Shown: positions 34,352 to 45,149 of the stretch, piece by piece
Layout: the number at the start of each line of letters is the position of its first letter
Position numbering within the stretch: the stretch's first letter is position 1
DNA from: Alisma plantago-aquatica
Lineage: Eukaryota > Streptophyta > Magnoliopsida > Alismatales > Alismataceae
DNA length: 64,000 bases
Reading direction: 5' to 3'
Assembly: GCA_963693085.1 (NCBI GenBank)
Contig: OY856410.1
Coordinates: 1,389,979,863 to 1,390,043,862, forward strand
The notes under the pieces: generated by a model
Told to the model about the DNA's origin: nothing
The model's database searches: none
What the model saw: the letters and a program-made list of their open reading frames with translations, nothing else
Program-made: the position numbers and the translations under genes

Positions 34352-35803
34352 GAAAAACCACTAGAGGGGGGGTGAATAGGGTTTTTAAGATATTTAACAA
34401 TTATGTTAACTCAAACAACCAACCACAAGAATATTGGACAAGGGGACAAGGATTTAGAGTGGTTCCTACCTTAGAAAATACTACGGTAGTCAGTCCACTA
34501 CCCGGTTGCTTACCCAACCGGGATTTGGAAAGAATTTAATTTTATTACCTCGCAAGGACTTTACATAAAATTACAATTCTTTCCCTAAACCCTTCAAGCA
34601 GCCTTCACCTTGAAGTAATTGCACCAACCTTGAAGCAGCCTTCACCTAGAAGTAATTGCACCAACCTTGAAGCAGCCTTCCTCCTGAAGTAGCTTCCCGT
34701 TGCAATAGCCTTCTTGAAGTAGCTTCCCGTTGCAATAGCCTTCTTGAAGTAGCTTGAAGTCCACCTTCTCCTCCGAGAAGAACCTTCTCCAATCCGCAAC
34801 CTCCAACCCTAGGAGTAGCAAGGAGAATACAAAGAATAAAAAGGAACAAGAAGGAAAATGGAAATTACAACTTATCCTTTGAAGCACAAGGCTTGATTTG
34901 CCTATATCAAGCGTGTAGATCTCCTAACCAATATGTATATAAGTGTGATTGTAGTGGATAGGAGATACTAGCCTATAGGACACGAAATTAGAGCAAGTAG
35001 AGGAATCACCAACGCAAGTGTTGCTCAATTTCTCAAAACAGATTGCCAATTGTAAGTGTATGCTCAAGTGTATCACAAGTATAGCTTAGGTGAGTTTAGG
35101 TGTCCTAAGGCATGCCCTATTTATAGGAATGACCTACAAGTGCTTAAGGACGTTCTAGACACTTTCTAGGGGGTTCTAAGTGCTTAACTAGCCGTTAGGT
35201 ATAAGTTAGTTGCTTTAGTAACGGCTAGTTGCTTTATTCTGCAGTTGCTGTCAGAGTCCATCTCGGTCGAGCAATTGTCGACCGAGATACCTACTCGGTC
35301 GAAGTTTTGTCGACTGACAGGCTCTCTGGATCAAGTATTAGCAACGTTCATTTCCAACTGCCAACTACCTTGTATGCTGTGTCTAACGGCTACTTGGGTC
35401 ATTCTCGGTCGACAAGTGTGTCGACCGAGAGTGTCTCGGTCGAGGAGTTTGTCGACCGAGATTGACCCTGTTTCAATCTTTCAATTAAGGCACTAAGTGT
35501 GTGTATGAGTGTGCATATGTGACACTATTGAAGGGGATGACCTATCTAAGTGTGGTGTTTAACTAGGGAAGATCTAACACTTGATTTACATGAAGTCTAA
35601 GTACTTGTACATTATATATTTGTACAAGTTTACAATTGATTACATTTCATGACATTTACAATCATTCAAGCACATAGATTCCCTGGAGCTTTTTCATCCA
35701 CCTCATTCCTGCAACACTCAAGTAGCACGTTAGATCAACAAGAATGAAATGTTTGGCATCATCAAAACAAAGGGATTTATCATAATGTCCAATTTATCCA
35801 ACA
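34352..35803 (-). repeat. 5' LTR of element C
   Basis: Partner of 29945-31423. It has one extra 30-bp unit (34685-34714 repeated at 34715-34744, GAAGTAGCTTCCCGTTGCAA...) and lacks the long AT run. Otherwise the two LTRs differ at few positions, which implies a recent insertion compared with Z. Confidence 0.9.
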
Positions 35804-35808
35804 AGGTT

Positions 35809-36223
35809 GTCCGCCGTTCTTTGACATAACAAGAATTAAAATCTATCCTATTTACAATTGAATGTGAAACCCCGAGTTACATTCGGGGGGAGAAAAGGTA
35901 AGAAAAGAAATCTCGAATTATTTCGAGTTACATCAAGAATAAGAGAAAGGGAATCGGTTCGTAGACTGAGATGCAAGCAACCACATACAACCACACACAG
36001 ATATAGGGTTTATAGGCCATAACCATGCTACACATCCACCACAAAACTCGTTTAAGGGCGACGTGTATCGAGTGCATTAATATTACATATCATATATGTA
36101 TATTTGGGATTTGTGTATTGGACATGCATAAAGCCAATTTTATTCGCATCGTATGCAATAAATAAAGGCGACAAACCAAAATCGATCATATTGATAATCC
36201 TAAAATATAAAGCAGTTGACCTG
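35809..36223 (-). other. A 5' leader, part next to the PBS
   Basis: Continuation of the A leader after element C. It matches 21530-21958 of B. No coding sequence. Confidence 0.75.
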
Positions 36224-36235
36224 GCTCTGATACCA
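36224..36235 (-). other. primer-binding site of element A
   Basis: The reverse complement is TGGTATCAGAGC, a perfect initiator tRNA-Met match, one base inside the 5' LTR. Confidence 0.9.
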
Positions 36236-36236
36236 C

Positions 36237-38458
36237 TGTTTGGTTTTAGGGGAGGCAGAAAAGTAGCGGAAACAAAAATTTTCTCCCAAAACCCAGAACA
36301 AAAGGAATCGTGTCAACGTCTATATAATAGGAAATATGGTTTGTGGATGCATACCTTGTCCCGAGGCTTGCTTGGCGACAGTACCTCACGCCTTCTGCGG
36401 TCTTCACCTCCAGTCTTGGACGGTGTCTGTGCACCTCCTGGTCGCACCGGGACTGAAGACTCCTGGTCTCACCGGGACTGTCGGGATTGACAGTTGTTCT
36501 CCGAGCGACAGAGGTCTCCCGCCTCTACAGTCGTCCACACGGACTGCTTGGAACTCCGATCTCCTTGTCGCACAAGGAATCGGAAGGAGTCGCACCCTCC
36601 TGTTGGCGTACTAGTTGCCAACACACTCTCCAGCCACCAGTCTCTTTCTGCAGTTGTCCTTCCCTTGTTGTGCCTCCCTTATCGGGTAGCACTTGCTCGA
36701 GCTCTCTCGGTTACCAAAACCAGAGAGAACGACAACTTTGTACAACAACTGGTTTTCACTGAGTTGTACTTTGAGAAGCCCCCAATACCCCTATATATAT
36801 AGGAGGGTCATGGGACAGTGTTCTCTATCCTGGGAAATGCGGGACTAAAGCAGGAGTAGAAGGGTTCGAGATTTTCCACAAAAAACAACCAACTGCACAA
36901 CCTGAACCGATCGTTTCACCACTGAAATGGTCGGTTGGGGACCTGAGCTGATCGATTGACACCTCAACCGATCGGTTGGGACCCATGAGCAGATAGGTTC
37001 ACTTCTGAACCAGTCGGTTCGTAGTCCTGATCAGTTCCCGATCAACTTTTCTTCTTTTGTTTCTAATTTGTATCAAATATCAATCCTTGTTCCAATCGAA
37101 TTGGGCAAGTGAAACAAAAGGAGATTTATCACCAATCCTACTTTCCCAACTTGCTCGGTTGCATCAGTTGAACCGATCGTTTCAACACTTGAAGCAATCA
37201 TTTCACCCTGTCCATGAGCCGATCGACTCACCAATTGAGCCGATCGGTTCACCAAGCTCAGCCGATCGGTTCATCACATGAGCCGATCGTTTGGGAGTGC
37301 AGATTGTGGAGAATTAGTCAATAGCAGTTTCAATCAGTCCAACACCTTGAACACTATGATACTGAGCTATCAATTGATTGATTGTTTAATTGAACTACTA
37401 AACTCCTTTAGTAATCAATCTAAACATGTTTGTGGACAAACTCCTATTCCAGGTTAAATCCTATGTGTGTGACCCTGCATGTCCATTTCACGTTGGCAGT
37501 GAAAGTCCATAACACTTATGACTTCATAAGCAAAGAGCAGTTCCTAGTCACACATCAGTGCTACCCAAGTGAAATAAAAAGTTGGAGAACAACTTTCAAT
37601 CCTACAATCCGTGAATGGTGTTACAGTGAATGTATAATTCCTTTGTCACTGATATCTCGAATGAACTCGAGGCATGGAACAATCATCCTGTCAACGTTCA
37701 TTCATTTCCTTGATCTCAGAGCAGACTGTATGATATGTGTGTGACATCAATATCACATATTGATTCACACGTGCATGCGCATGCCTTTCTCAATCCTACT
37801 CATCAAGTGGCCAGGGACATCAAACTCCCTCAGGGGGACAAATCCCATATCTATCACTCACCCCTCAAAAGCCCCATGTGTCAAAGCCACCCAATCATCA
37901 CCTTTATAACAACCCATGTTTCAGGACTGCGTTTGATGATATCAAAGTGTACCCAACGACATGTGTCGAGTGTAGTGATTTTACGTCTAAGAATCACACT
38001 CACCACCATCACTGTGAGAGCTGACTGTGACTACCAAGTCATGGTTCCATGTGTCGCTCTCACGGTGGGTCTGTCCAGTACCTTGTTCTCTAACAAGTAC
38101 CTATGTGTTTCGTTTGATATCACTATATCATGACTAATGAGATTCTGTCATCAACCAACACACAATCTAGTCTTTAGTGTTATTGATGTCTATGGTTATT
38201 TCCACAATAACAACCGACTAGGGACCAAAAAAGAATGTATACTCTTAATATCCGTATGATCTTATCGTTTAGGTCCTCAACCCAAAAGCATACTTCATTG
38301 AGTAAAACAATTCTTTAGACATCTATCATGTTACACTATCATCTCAGAAACAGTTTAAACATATAGATCGGAAATTGCCTTTATTATTATTCAAATCATC
38401 TACAAAGTAACCCATTACAATCATCATATGACTTGCTCTATGGGCATACATACCAACA
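36237..38458 (-). repeat. 5' LTR of element A
   Basis: Uninterrupted LTR, 2222 bp. Element-sense order: TGTTGGTATG end, palindrome clusters (37160-37300, 36895-37045), TATA box (36791-36802), and the end next to the PBS. The plus-strand ORFs inside are repeated in the other LTRs and lack any protein signature. Confidence 0.92.
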
Positions 38459-41010
38459 ACTTTTCCCAACATTTGGGTTTTCATGAAGCATTCCCTTAAA
38501 TTAGGGTTTTTCTTTAAAATTTCCTAAATTAGGTTTAGGGTTCATCACCCTTCTCAATTAGGATTTCATGGTCTCTCTAACAAGGATCATACCCTAATTA
38601 CATCTTGTATTCTTGTTGAGAGTGTTGAGGTTTAATCACTACATGATTATCACTCATGTATATGTTCCTCTCTCTCATCCTCTCTAGGAGGTTAATTACT
38701 TTAATCTTGGTTAGATTGAATCAACTTGAATGAAGAGTTGACATAGTGTATTAGGCCATTGCCTCCATAAGCATCAAAGGTTAATTACTATAAATGTACT
38801 AATCATCTAAATACTTTAGAGGTACAACCACTGGATTTAACTTGGATATATACTATTTAACAATCAAGGGATCAATTGGTCCTTTATAACTTTGAACTTA
38901 TTAGATTTCCAAATGGTTTTGTTACTTTTGAACCTTTAAATGATCTTGAGGTACTTAACCTCCATACGGTCTTGAGGTGCTTGACCTCCATATGGTCTAG
39001 AGGTACCTTGACCTTCAAACGGTCTTGGTTCAAGTGTAACTCAAATCAACTCATTCAGTCTTGAAACCGAATCAACCATTCGATCTTGAGAATGATTTCA
39101 TTCATTCGATCTTGAAATCGAATCAACCATTTGATCTTGAGACTGATTTCTTTCATTTGGTCTTGAAACCGAATCAACCATTCGATCTTGAGACTGATTT
39201 CATTCATTCGGTCTTGAAACCGAATTCTCATCAATTGCTTTGAAACCGAATGGACAATCAAACATTGAGATCAATTGAACCAAAAACGGTTTGAGATCGT
39301 TTGATCCCAAACGGTCAACGCCTTCATTCGGTCAACACTTTCATTTGGTCAACAGTTTCATTCGGTCAACCTATTCATTCGGTCAACCTATCCAAATAGT
39401 TTGAAACCGATTCAACATCAATTAGAGTTTTGAACCCAATTGGATTAGTGTTTAAAATTAAGGGACCATCGATTTTTGAATCTTTTTTTAATCTTAATCT
39501 CTTATAACCATTGGATATTCATCTAATCATAGCATCACTTGACCAGAAACGGTCTTGAGCTCCTTATGACCTCAAATGGTCTTGAGACTGTTTGATCAAA
39601 AGCAAAACTGTTTGCACATGGTCTATGTTGAGGTGTGTGCTTAAGATAACATCATCATCTTCAAGCTTCAAACCCTCGAAATTAGTTGTGATTCTTATGG
39701 TGATTTCAACAATTAATCAAATGGAATTTCAGGAATGATGAAAGAATCAACATATAATAAAGGAATGAAATCAATAACAATGTTTAACGGTTCAAGTTAT
39801 ATAACCACCTTCAAAGTTGAATCCAAGCTTCAACCTTCACGTCCTCAATGGTGAATGAAGCTTTCTCAACCTCCCAAGGTCCGTCCTCAAGCTTTGAGTG
39901 AAAAGAATTGGCTAGGATTTAAGATTGAATGGAGAAAAGAAGAAATCAATCATTGATTTTCGATTTCCACCATGAAATCAAGGTTGAAGATGACTATGGA
40001 GCATACCTACAGGTTGGGGCACGTCCTCCTATTTCTCCAAAGATCCCTTGTGCACGGCCAAAGCAAGGAGAGAAAGAAAATCCGAAAAAGAGTCTTCAAG
40101 TGGGTGGAAAATGAAGTATTTATAAGGGAATTTCAATTAGAGAGAAAGTGATATAAAAATCCTTTAACTCCCAAAATTGGTGCCAGATCTCCCCCTCAAA
40201 TCCTTGCATGCAAAGAAATCTTCACCACCTTCAAACTCCTCTTCATTATCTATGAATTAAAGGAAAATCAATTTAGCACCTTAATTCATATAATACTAAT
40301 ATCCCATTCTTAGTGGATATTACGTTTTAGTTTACTAATGTCAGTGGGATCCCTACTCACTTAGGATATTTTCTTGGCCTTTGCAAGGCAAAAGGACGTT
40401 CACACTTATGAAAATTCAACCTTAACATATTTGGTTGAAGGGCACTCCCATTAATATATTCATTTTTGCATTAAGTTGAATTATGTTTCCAATTATGCTT
40501 TAATCTTGATTATTTTAATATCAAGATTCTCTCTCCTTCAAAGTGATTCTAATGATACACTCGTCTCATTTTATTTTCTCTTCATGATTCCAAGAAACAT
40601 GAGGGACTCTCTAGAAGTGACATTTTGCATATTGAACCCTAGGTTTTGGGTAATTTGCACATTACACCAAAACTAGGTTTTAATGCACAAACATTGCTCA
40701 ATAAGCTCCTTCTTGGTATCCAGGCTTCCACAAGCCATACCTCTGCATCATTTTCATTCTTATGATGCTTCAACATATGAGGAACATTTTACCATGTAAC
40801 ATTTGCAAATTAACCCTCAACTTGGGTAATTTGCACATTAGTCCAAAACAAGAAAAACACTGTTTCAACATTATTCAAAAAGGACTAAAATTGAAACATA
40901 AGTTCCTCTTGAGACTTAATAACTTTTCAAGAGATATGTGCAAGCATATAATTAACTTTATTAAAAAAAACATCTAGGGTTAAAGCATAACCCAGGTTAG
41001 GGATGTTACA
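38459..41010 (-). repeat. 5' LTR of element Z, outer part
   Basis: It continues the LTR cut at 14258. It contains telobox-like motifs (38460-38560), the 51-bp inverted-repeat tandem (39045-39250, where a 17-residue periodicity shows in translation), and CGGTC/GACCG stems to 39620. A TATAAATA box lies on the minus strand at 40117-40124. It ends GGATGTTACA at 41010. Confidence 0.92.
40117..40124 (-). promoter_or_regulatory. predicted TATA box of element Z
   Basis: TATAAATA on the element's sense strand, about 890 bp from the 5' end of the LTR, preceded by a purine-rich segment. The equivalent in the 3' LTR is TATAAACA at about 7710-7718. If correct, U3 is short and about 3.8 kb of LTR, including the teloboxes and inverted repeats, would be transcribed leader. 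Confidence 0.45.
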
Positions 41011-43282
41011 GTAATTAGGCTAAATGTGGAGTTAGCTCTAGAGAGAGAGAGAAGGACCCAAGCAAGAAGGTTGGAAGCCTAGACTCCGAGATATGAGGAA
41101 CAATGGGGAGTTGAAGATGATGCGACCTAATTGGATGATAGTGGTTGCCTCATTCTTGATCCCTGGAGGTTGATGATATCTTGGTTTCCATTAGAGGAAC
41201 CAAACCCTAGGGAGAGGATGAGGCTTCTGGTACCTATGTGCCTATGGTATAGGTGTTTACCTTCTGAGATAGGAAGAAGAGTTCCTTAGACCCTGAAGAG
41301 GTTTAGTAACATGTTGTGAGGCTTTGTACCTTGTCGGTTGTCCTTGAGGAGGACTCCACTCTGAAGTGTTGTTCAAGTAGAAGGATCACGGGAAGTGCAT
41401 GTCATACCCTGTACATGCTTGGCTTGTGGTTAAAAAGTTGAGCAGACAGTTGGACATCAGAAAAGCAAACCTAGGGTTCCTAGGCCTAAGAGGGGAAGTG
41501 GTGTACCTGATTCTCATGACGATGTTTGAGTTTCTATAGATTCAAGCATGGTACTCCTCAGGTTTAGAGGAAAGGGAAACCCCTTAGACTAAGGTATATG
41601 CTTGATGAACCCCTCACATATAGGTTGGTGACATGGGCATAGACACAAGTAGGACCTATCATGGAGACCTATCATGGTTTAGTAGGTGGTTTTCTTGCTA
41701 TCTATGTGCCTTATAGTTTGACAGGGTTAAGCATGCACATATTGATGTAAACCCTAGACGTTGGGACGTTTGTAACCTTGGTTGCTATAAAGAGATAATT
41801 TCGTCCCATCCTAGGAAAGGATCCTTCTATAGGGTATGGATCAGCTTTTGTTGAGCTTGAGGTAACCTTAAGAGGTCTTATAAAGTCTTGAGAAGCTAAG
41901 TAGAGAGTATATAGTATGAGAATGAACATGTAGACCCATAGATAGGCATCTTTAAGTGCATGTGGATGTGTTACCATGGAGGTAACTGATATGGGGCATG
42001 ACCAAGGTAGGCAGGTCGCCATGACCCCTATGAAAGGATGAAATCAACCCAGGAATGCAGAGAGAGATGATGGAGACTTGGGTAAGGCTCTAAGTTGGCC
42101 ATGTACTATGTTAGAATCCTAAGTCTATCTTAGGGTAAGGTAGGGATAAGACTGATGGAAGTAGGAGTTGGCTAATTCCCTAGTTGCACATGACCATAGG
42201 GTCGGGAGGTAACAACTATCTTTGTCTGAGGGCCATGGGTTAGGAGATTGATCACCTTCATGAACTCATGAGCCCCAAAGGGCAGATGAGGAGGAAATTT
42301 CCTGGATGCATAAGGGAAGAGAGATAACCCCAAAAGTTTCGGCACCCTACAGACCTAGAGGAGATGACCCAAGATTGTATGGTGACCCAAGTGGGTTTGA
42401 GACCAGTTTTCCATGGAAGTAACTTTGATATCAAGATGATCGTGATGTAGAGACATATGTTGCACATTTCAACTTAGATTTGAAGGTGTATTGGCAATGC
42501 GGGATGTACCATCTCTACTCTTGGAATAGGAAGAACTTTGTGTTTGGACGACCACCAAATGCTTATTTCCTCTTGTTATGGGAGTGGGAGATAGGATAGT
42601 ACGCATGCCATACACCAAGGATAAAGATGATGTGAGTGGGAATGTTGCTATGAGGTATGAGGACAAAGATGATAACATACCCTTGTGGAGTGAACGATGC
42701 AGGGATGGTTTACAAACACTAAGAGAACTAAGGTTTCCATCTTATGAGGATGTTTTTATCAGGAGCTATGTGGAATAAATGCAATCTACAAGGTTGAGTT
42801 CGATAATTAAGGAGGTGAGCTCTAAGTTTTCTTGTTCAACATAGACCTAAAGTCCAAGATAAGATGATAAGTGGAATACATGGAGGTGTATGTCTTCAAC
42901 ATTACCTTACATCTAAGGATGCGAAGTGGTAATGGATGCTCTGGTTGAGATACAACTGCCTAGTTAACTAGAGGCTAAAAGAGGTTGTTAGGTTAACCCT
43001 AAGTTTGAAAAAGGAGATGTTTGGGCTAACACTCAGATGTAACAAGATTTGTTAAACAAGTTAGTAGTTGTTTGGTTAGCCAACCTAAGCCTTGATGCAT
43101 TAAAAGGATGGTTGTATAACCTCAGATGCAATTCTCTGGAAAAGAAGGTGATGAAACCCTGACTAGAGTGGTTTAGGGTTTCTGAGGAATCAATCTTGAG
43201 GAATCATGACATACATGAGAGCATAATTTTAAGTTCATCATACACCGTGGTACTACTAAGATAGTAAGTGACAATAGTACTT

Positions 43283-43499
43283 TGGATGCCTAAGATGAAG
43301 TTTCATGTGGCTTGTCACCATGCATGTCAGGAGGTGAAGGATGAACACAAATAACCCATTAAGTTGATATAGAGGATAAAAGTCCCTGAGAGGGAATGGG
43401 AGTTCATCACTATGGATGTTGTGGTAAGTCTCCCCTCGACTAAGGAAGGTCAATATGCAATATGGGTTATGGTAGATCGCCTTACCTAGATGACATGAG
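43283..43499 (+). pseudogene. Y integrase fragment
   Basis: Reading through stops, the frame gives WMPKMKFHVACHHACQEVKD, then KVPEREWEFITMDVVVSLPS and AIWVMVDRLT. This matches the zinc-binding end and the first catalytic Asp (TMD) of chromovirus integrase. At least three in-frame stops are present (TAA near 43350, TAG near 43368 and 43489). Upstream sequence to 41016 is too decayed to assign domain by domain. Confidence 0.75.
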
Positions 43500-44117
43500 A
43501 GAGAAAGGGTTACTGTCAAGGGGCGGATCCGGTTGAACTACATATGAGAAAGATGGTTCAACTACGCAATGATGTGAGTTCAAAAGTTCTTGAGTATAAC
43601 CTAAAGATTCACTTCCATGCGGTGGAAGTAGGTACATGAAAAACTCGATGTTAGTACAATTTATCACCCCTTACTAATGGTTAGTATAATCCAGACTAGA
43701 GGGTCTGATAAGAGCATGTGTGCTTGTTCAGGGTGATATATGGAGACAGTTCTTGTCTTCTGTAAGATGTGATGAGAACCACCATAGCCAGTGTTGGGAT
43801 GTAAAGAAGCTCTGTAAGGGAGGTTGTGTCGGTCACCACTTCATTAAGATGATGTTGGTGAAGGGACCTCGTGAAGGTCAAGAAAGAACCACGGTGTGTG
43901 CAGATGAAGTCACTTTGATCGTACAATGGATGAGAGAGAGCCCATGGGTGACATGAGTCGTGAGCTGATGCAAAGCAAACTAACATGTAGTTCACTGTGG
44001 GAGAGTATGTGATGTGAAAATCTGGCCCCTTTAAGTTATAGCTAAGAGAGCTGAGTCTCGGCTGCATGGTCCATTTGAGATGGAATGATGGAGATGGTTG
44101 TGTTTAGCCTTACCCCT

Positions 44118-44340
44118 CAGGATAATGTGATGTATAATGTGTTCCATGAGTCTGATCTAGAGCACTATGTGAGGTACCCAAGCCATGTGCTGAGCCCTCT
44201 ACCTATTCAGCTTTATGAGAGGCTGAAATGTCATGAGTCACCTATGAGGGTACAATATACTAAGGTGAGAGAGAACTCATATGAAAGAATATGAGATGAT
44301 GAAGGTTCTTGGGAAGCACCATGGAAAGGGTGAGGCCACA
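44118..44340 (+). pseudogene. Y integrase C-terminus and chromodomain remnant
   Basis: It reads MYNVFHESDLEHYVRYPSHV, then IQLYERLKCHESPMRVQYTK and, past a TGA, a shifted EAPW-like segment. The H(V)S.L..YV.DPSHVL pattern is the end of integrase and start of the chromodomain in chromoviruses. It is followed within 100 bp by the conserved GAATTTTGTGGGCAAAATTC block and the PPT. Confidence 0.7.
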
Positions 44341-45122
44341 TGGGAGCCATGATGGACATAGGAAAGGCTTATCCTATTTGTTTGTGTGCCTGGTGGAATT
44401 TTGTGGGCAAAATTCCTATAAGAGGGGAAGGATGTTACAACCCCAAATTTTTGGGTTCTTTTGGTGAGAAATGTAATTTATCCTATTAAAGATATTTGAA
44501 AAAATAATGAAATAATTTATTTTGAATAAAAGGATTTCGTTTACAATAGCCTTGTTGGTTGTTTTGTGGGCTTTATTGGCTATTGGGCCCAATAACAAGG
44601 AAAAGACAAAAGAAACTCCATTATTCAATGATTAAATAAGAAAATCGAGAAAAGAAAGATGTAGAAACCTCAAGACGGAAACAGACTATTATCCAAAGGT
44701 GGATTTCATGCCTCTTGGGTTCCTTGGGTTCCAAGGAGTCCAAAGTTGCAAAAATAATGCAATAAGAAAAGAAAAGATCAATTAAATATTTCTTTATTAA
44801 GAAAGAAATTGGAGATAATGATAAAATATGGAAAATAAGTGGAAAGAGGTATGATTGAGTCATCCTTGATGGATTTTCGTATCCATAAGGTTTCTAATAT
44901 TAAATGGAATTCCAATAAGGAAAATAAAAAGAGAGATAAAGAGAAATCCTAAAAAAAAGATATTTTAATAAAGAAATAAAAAGGATAATGAGAAATAATG
45001 GATATAGATGCATCTAGAAGGATAATAAGTATCCTTACAAAGGAATTTCGAAATCTTAAGGTTCCTTAAGGTCCAAGGAATTCAAGATAATAATTTAATG
45101 ACAAAGGAAAGAGAAAATAGGT

Positions 45123-45149
45123 GATATATATATATATATATATATATAA
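45123..45149. repeat. (TA)n microsatellite
   Basis: About 26 bp of TA dinucleotides inside the Y LTR. Confidence 0.9.

Larger units (their letters stand above)
29945..35803 (-). mobile_element. Element C: Sirevirus-like copia element without pol
   Basis: LTRs are 29945-31423 (1479 bp) and 34352-35803 (1452 bp), starting TGTTGGATAAATTGG in element sense. The duplication is AGGTC (29940-29944) and AGGTT (35804-35808). The internal region (31424-34351, 2928 bp) contains a PBS, a gag-like ORF with two CCHC knuckles, and four or more GGGGGAG-type polypurine tracts near the 3' LTR. There is no protease, integrase, RT or RNase H. Multiple PPTs, coiled-coil gag and palindromes in the LTR are features reported for Sireviruses. 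It must have moved with enzymes supplied by other copies. Confidence 0.88.
14259..38458 (-). mobile_element. Element A: TNT1-94-like copia retrotransposon, interrupted by B and C
   Basis: It is inserted in the 5' LTR of Z. LTRs begin TGTTGGTATG in element sense and end AACCAAACA. The left (3') LTR is 14259-15096 plus 24243-25648 (about 2244 bp without B); the right (5') LTR is 36237-38458 (2222 bp). The PBS is perfect. The pol region (25664-28994) carries a 100-bp tandem duplication, frameshifts, an in-frame RT deletion and a shortened gag. Without C the internal region is about 4.7 kb, close to the 4.6 kb of its relative B. Confidence 0.9.
3865..41010 (-). mobile_element. Element Z: Tekay/Del-type chromovirus with 4.7-kb LTRs, carrying nested A, B and C
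   Basis: On the minus strand the element runs 5' LTR (41010 to 12083, interrupted by A), PBS, gag, RT, RNase H, integrase, chromodomain, PPT and 3' LTR (8604 to 3865). LTRs begin TGTAACATCC and end GCCACA or ACCACA in element sense. The five-base duplication GTAAT is intact at 3860-3864 and 41011-41015. The two LTRs are 4740 bp and about 4723 bp once A is removed. The internal region is only 3478 bp, short for this lineage, because gag and protease are largely deleted. Several stops and frameshifts make it non-functional. The GATTTCGGGGACGAAATC block before the 3' LTR and the C-terminal chromodomain place it in the Tekay/Del group. Confidence 0.92.

Noticed and set aside
36224..36235. Possible tRNA gene fragment at GCTCTGATACCA sites
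   Set aside because: These are LTR-adjacent primer-binding sites. No cloverleaf or A/B box surrounds them.
39061..39243. ORF with a 17-residue periodic peptide
   Set aside because: Product of the 51-bp tandem repeat in the Z LTR. The other LTR lacks an equivalent open frame of the same length, so it is not a conserved protein.
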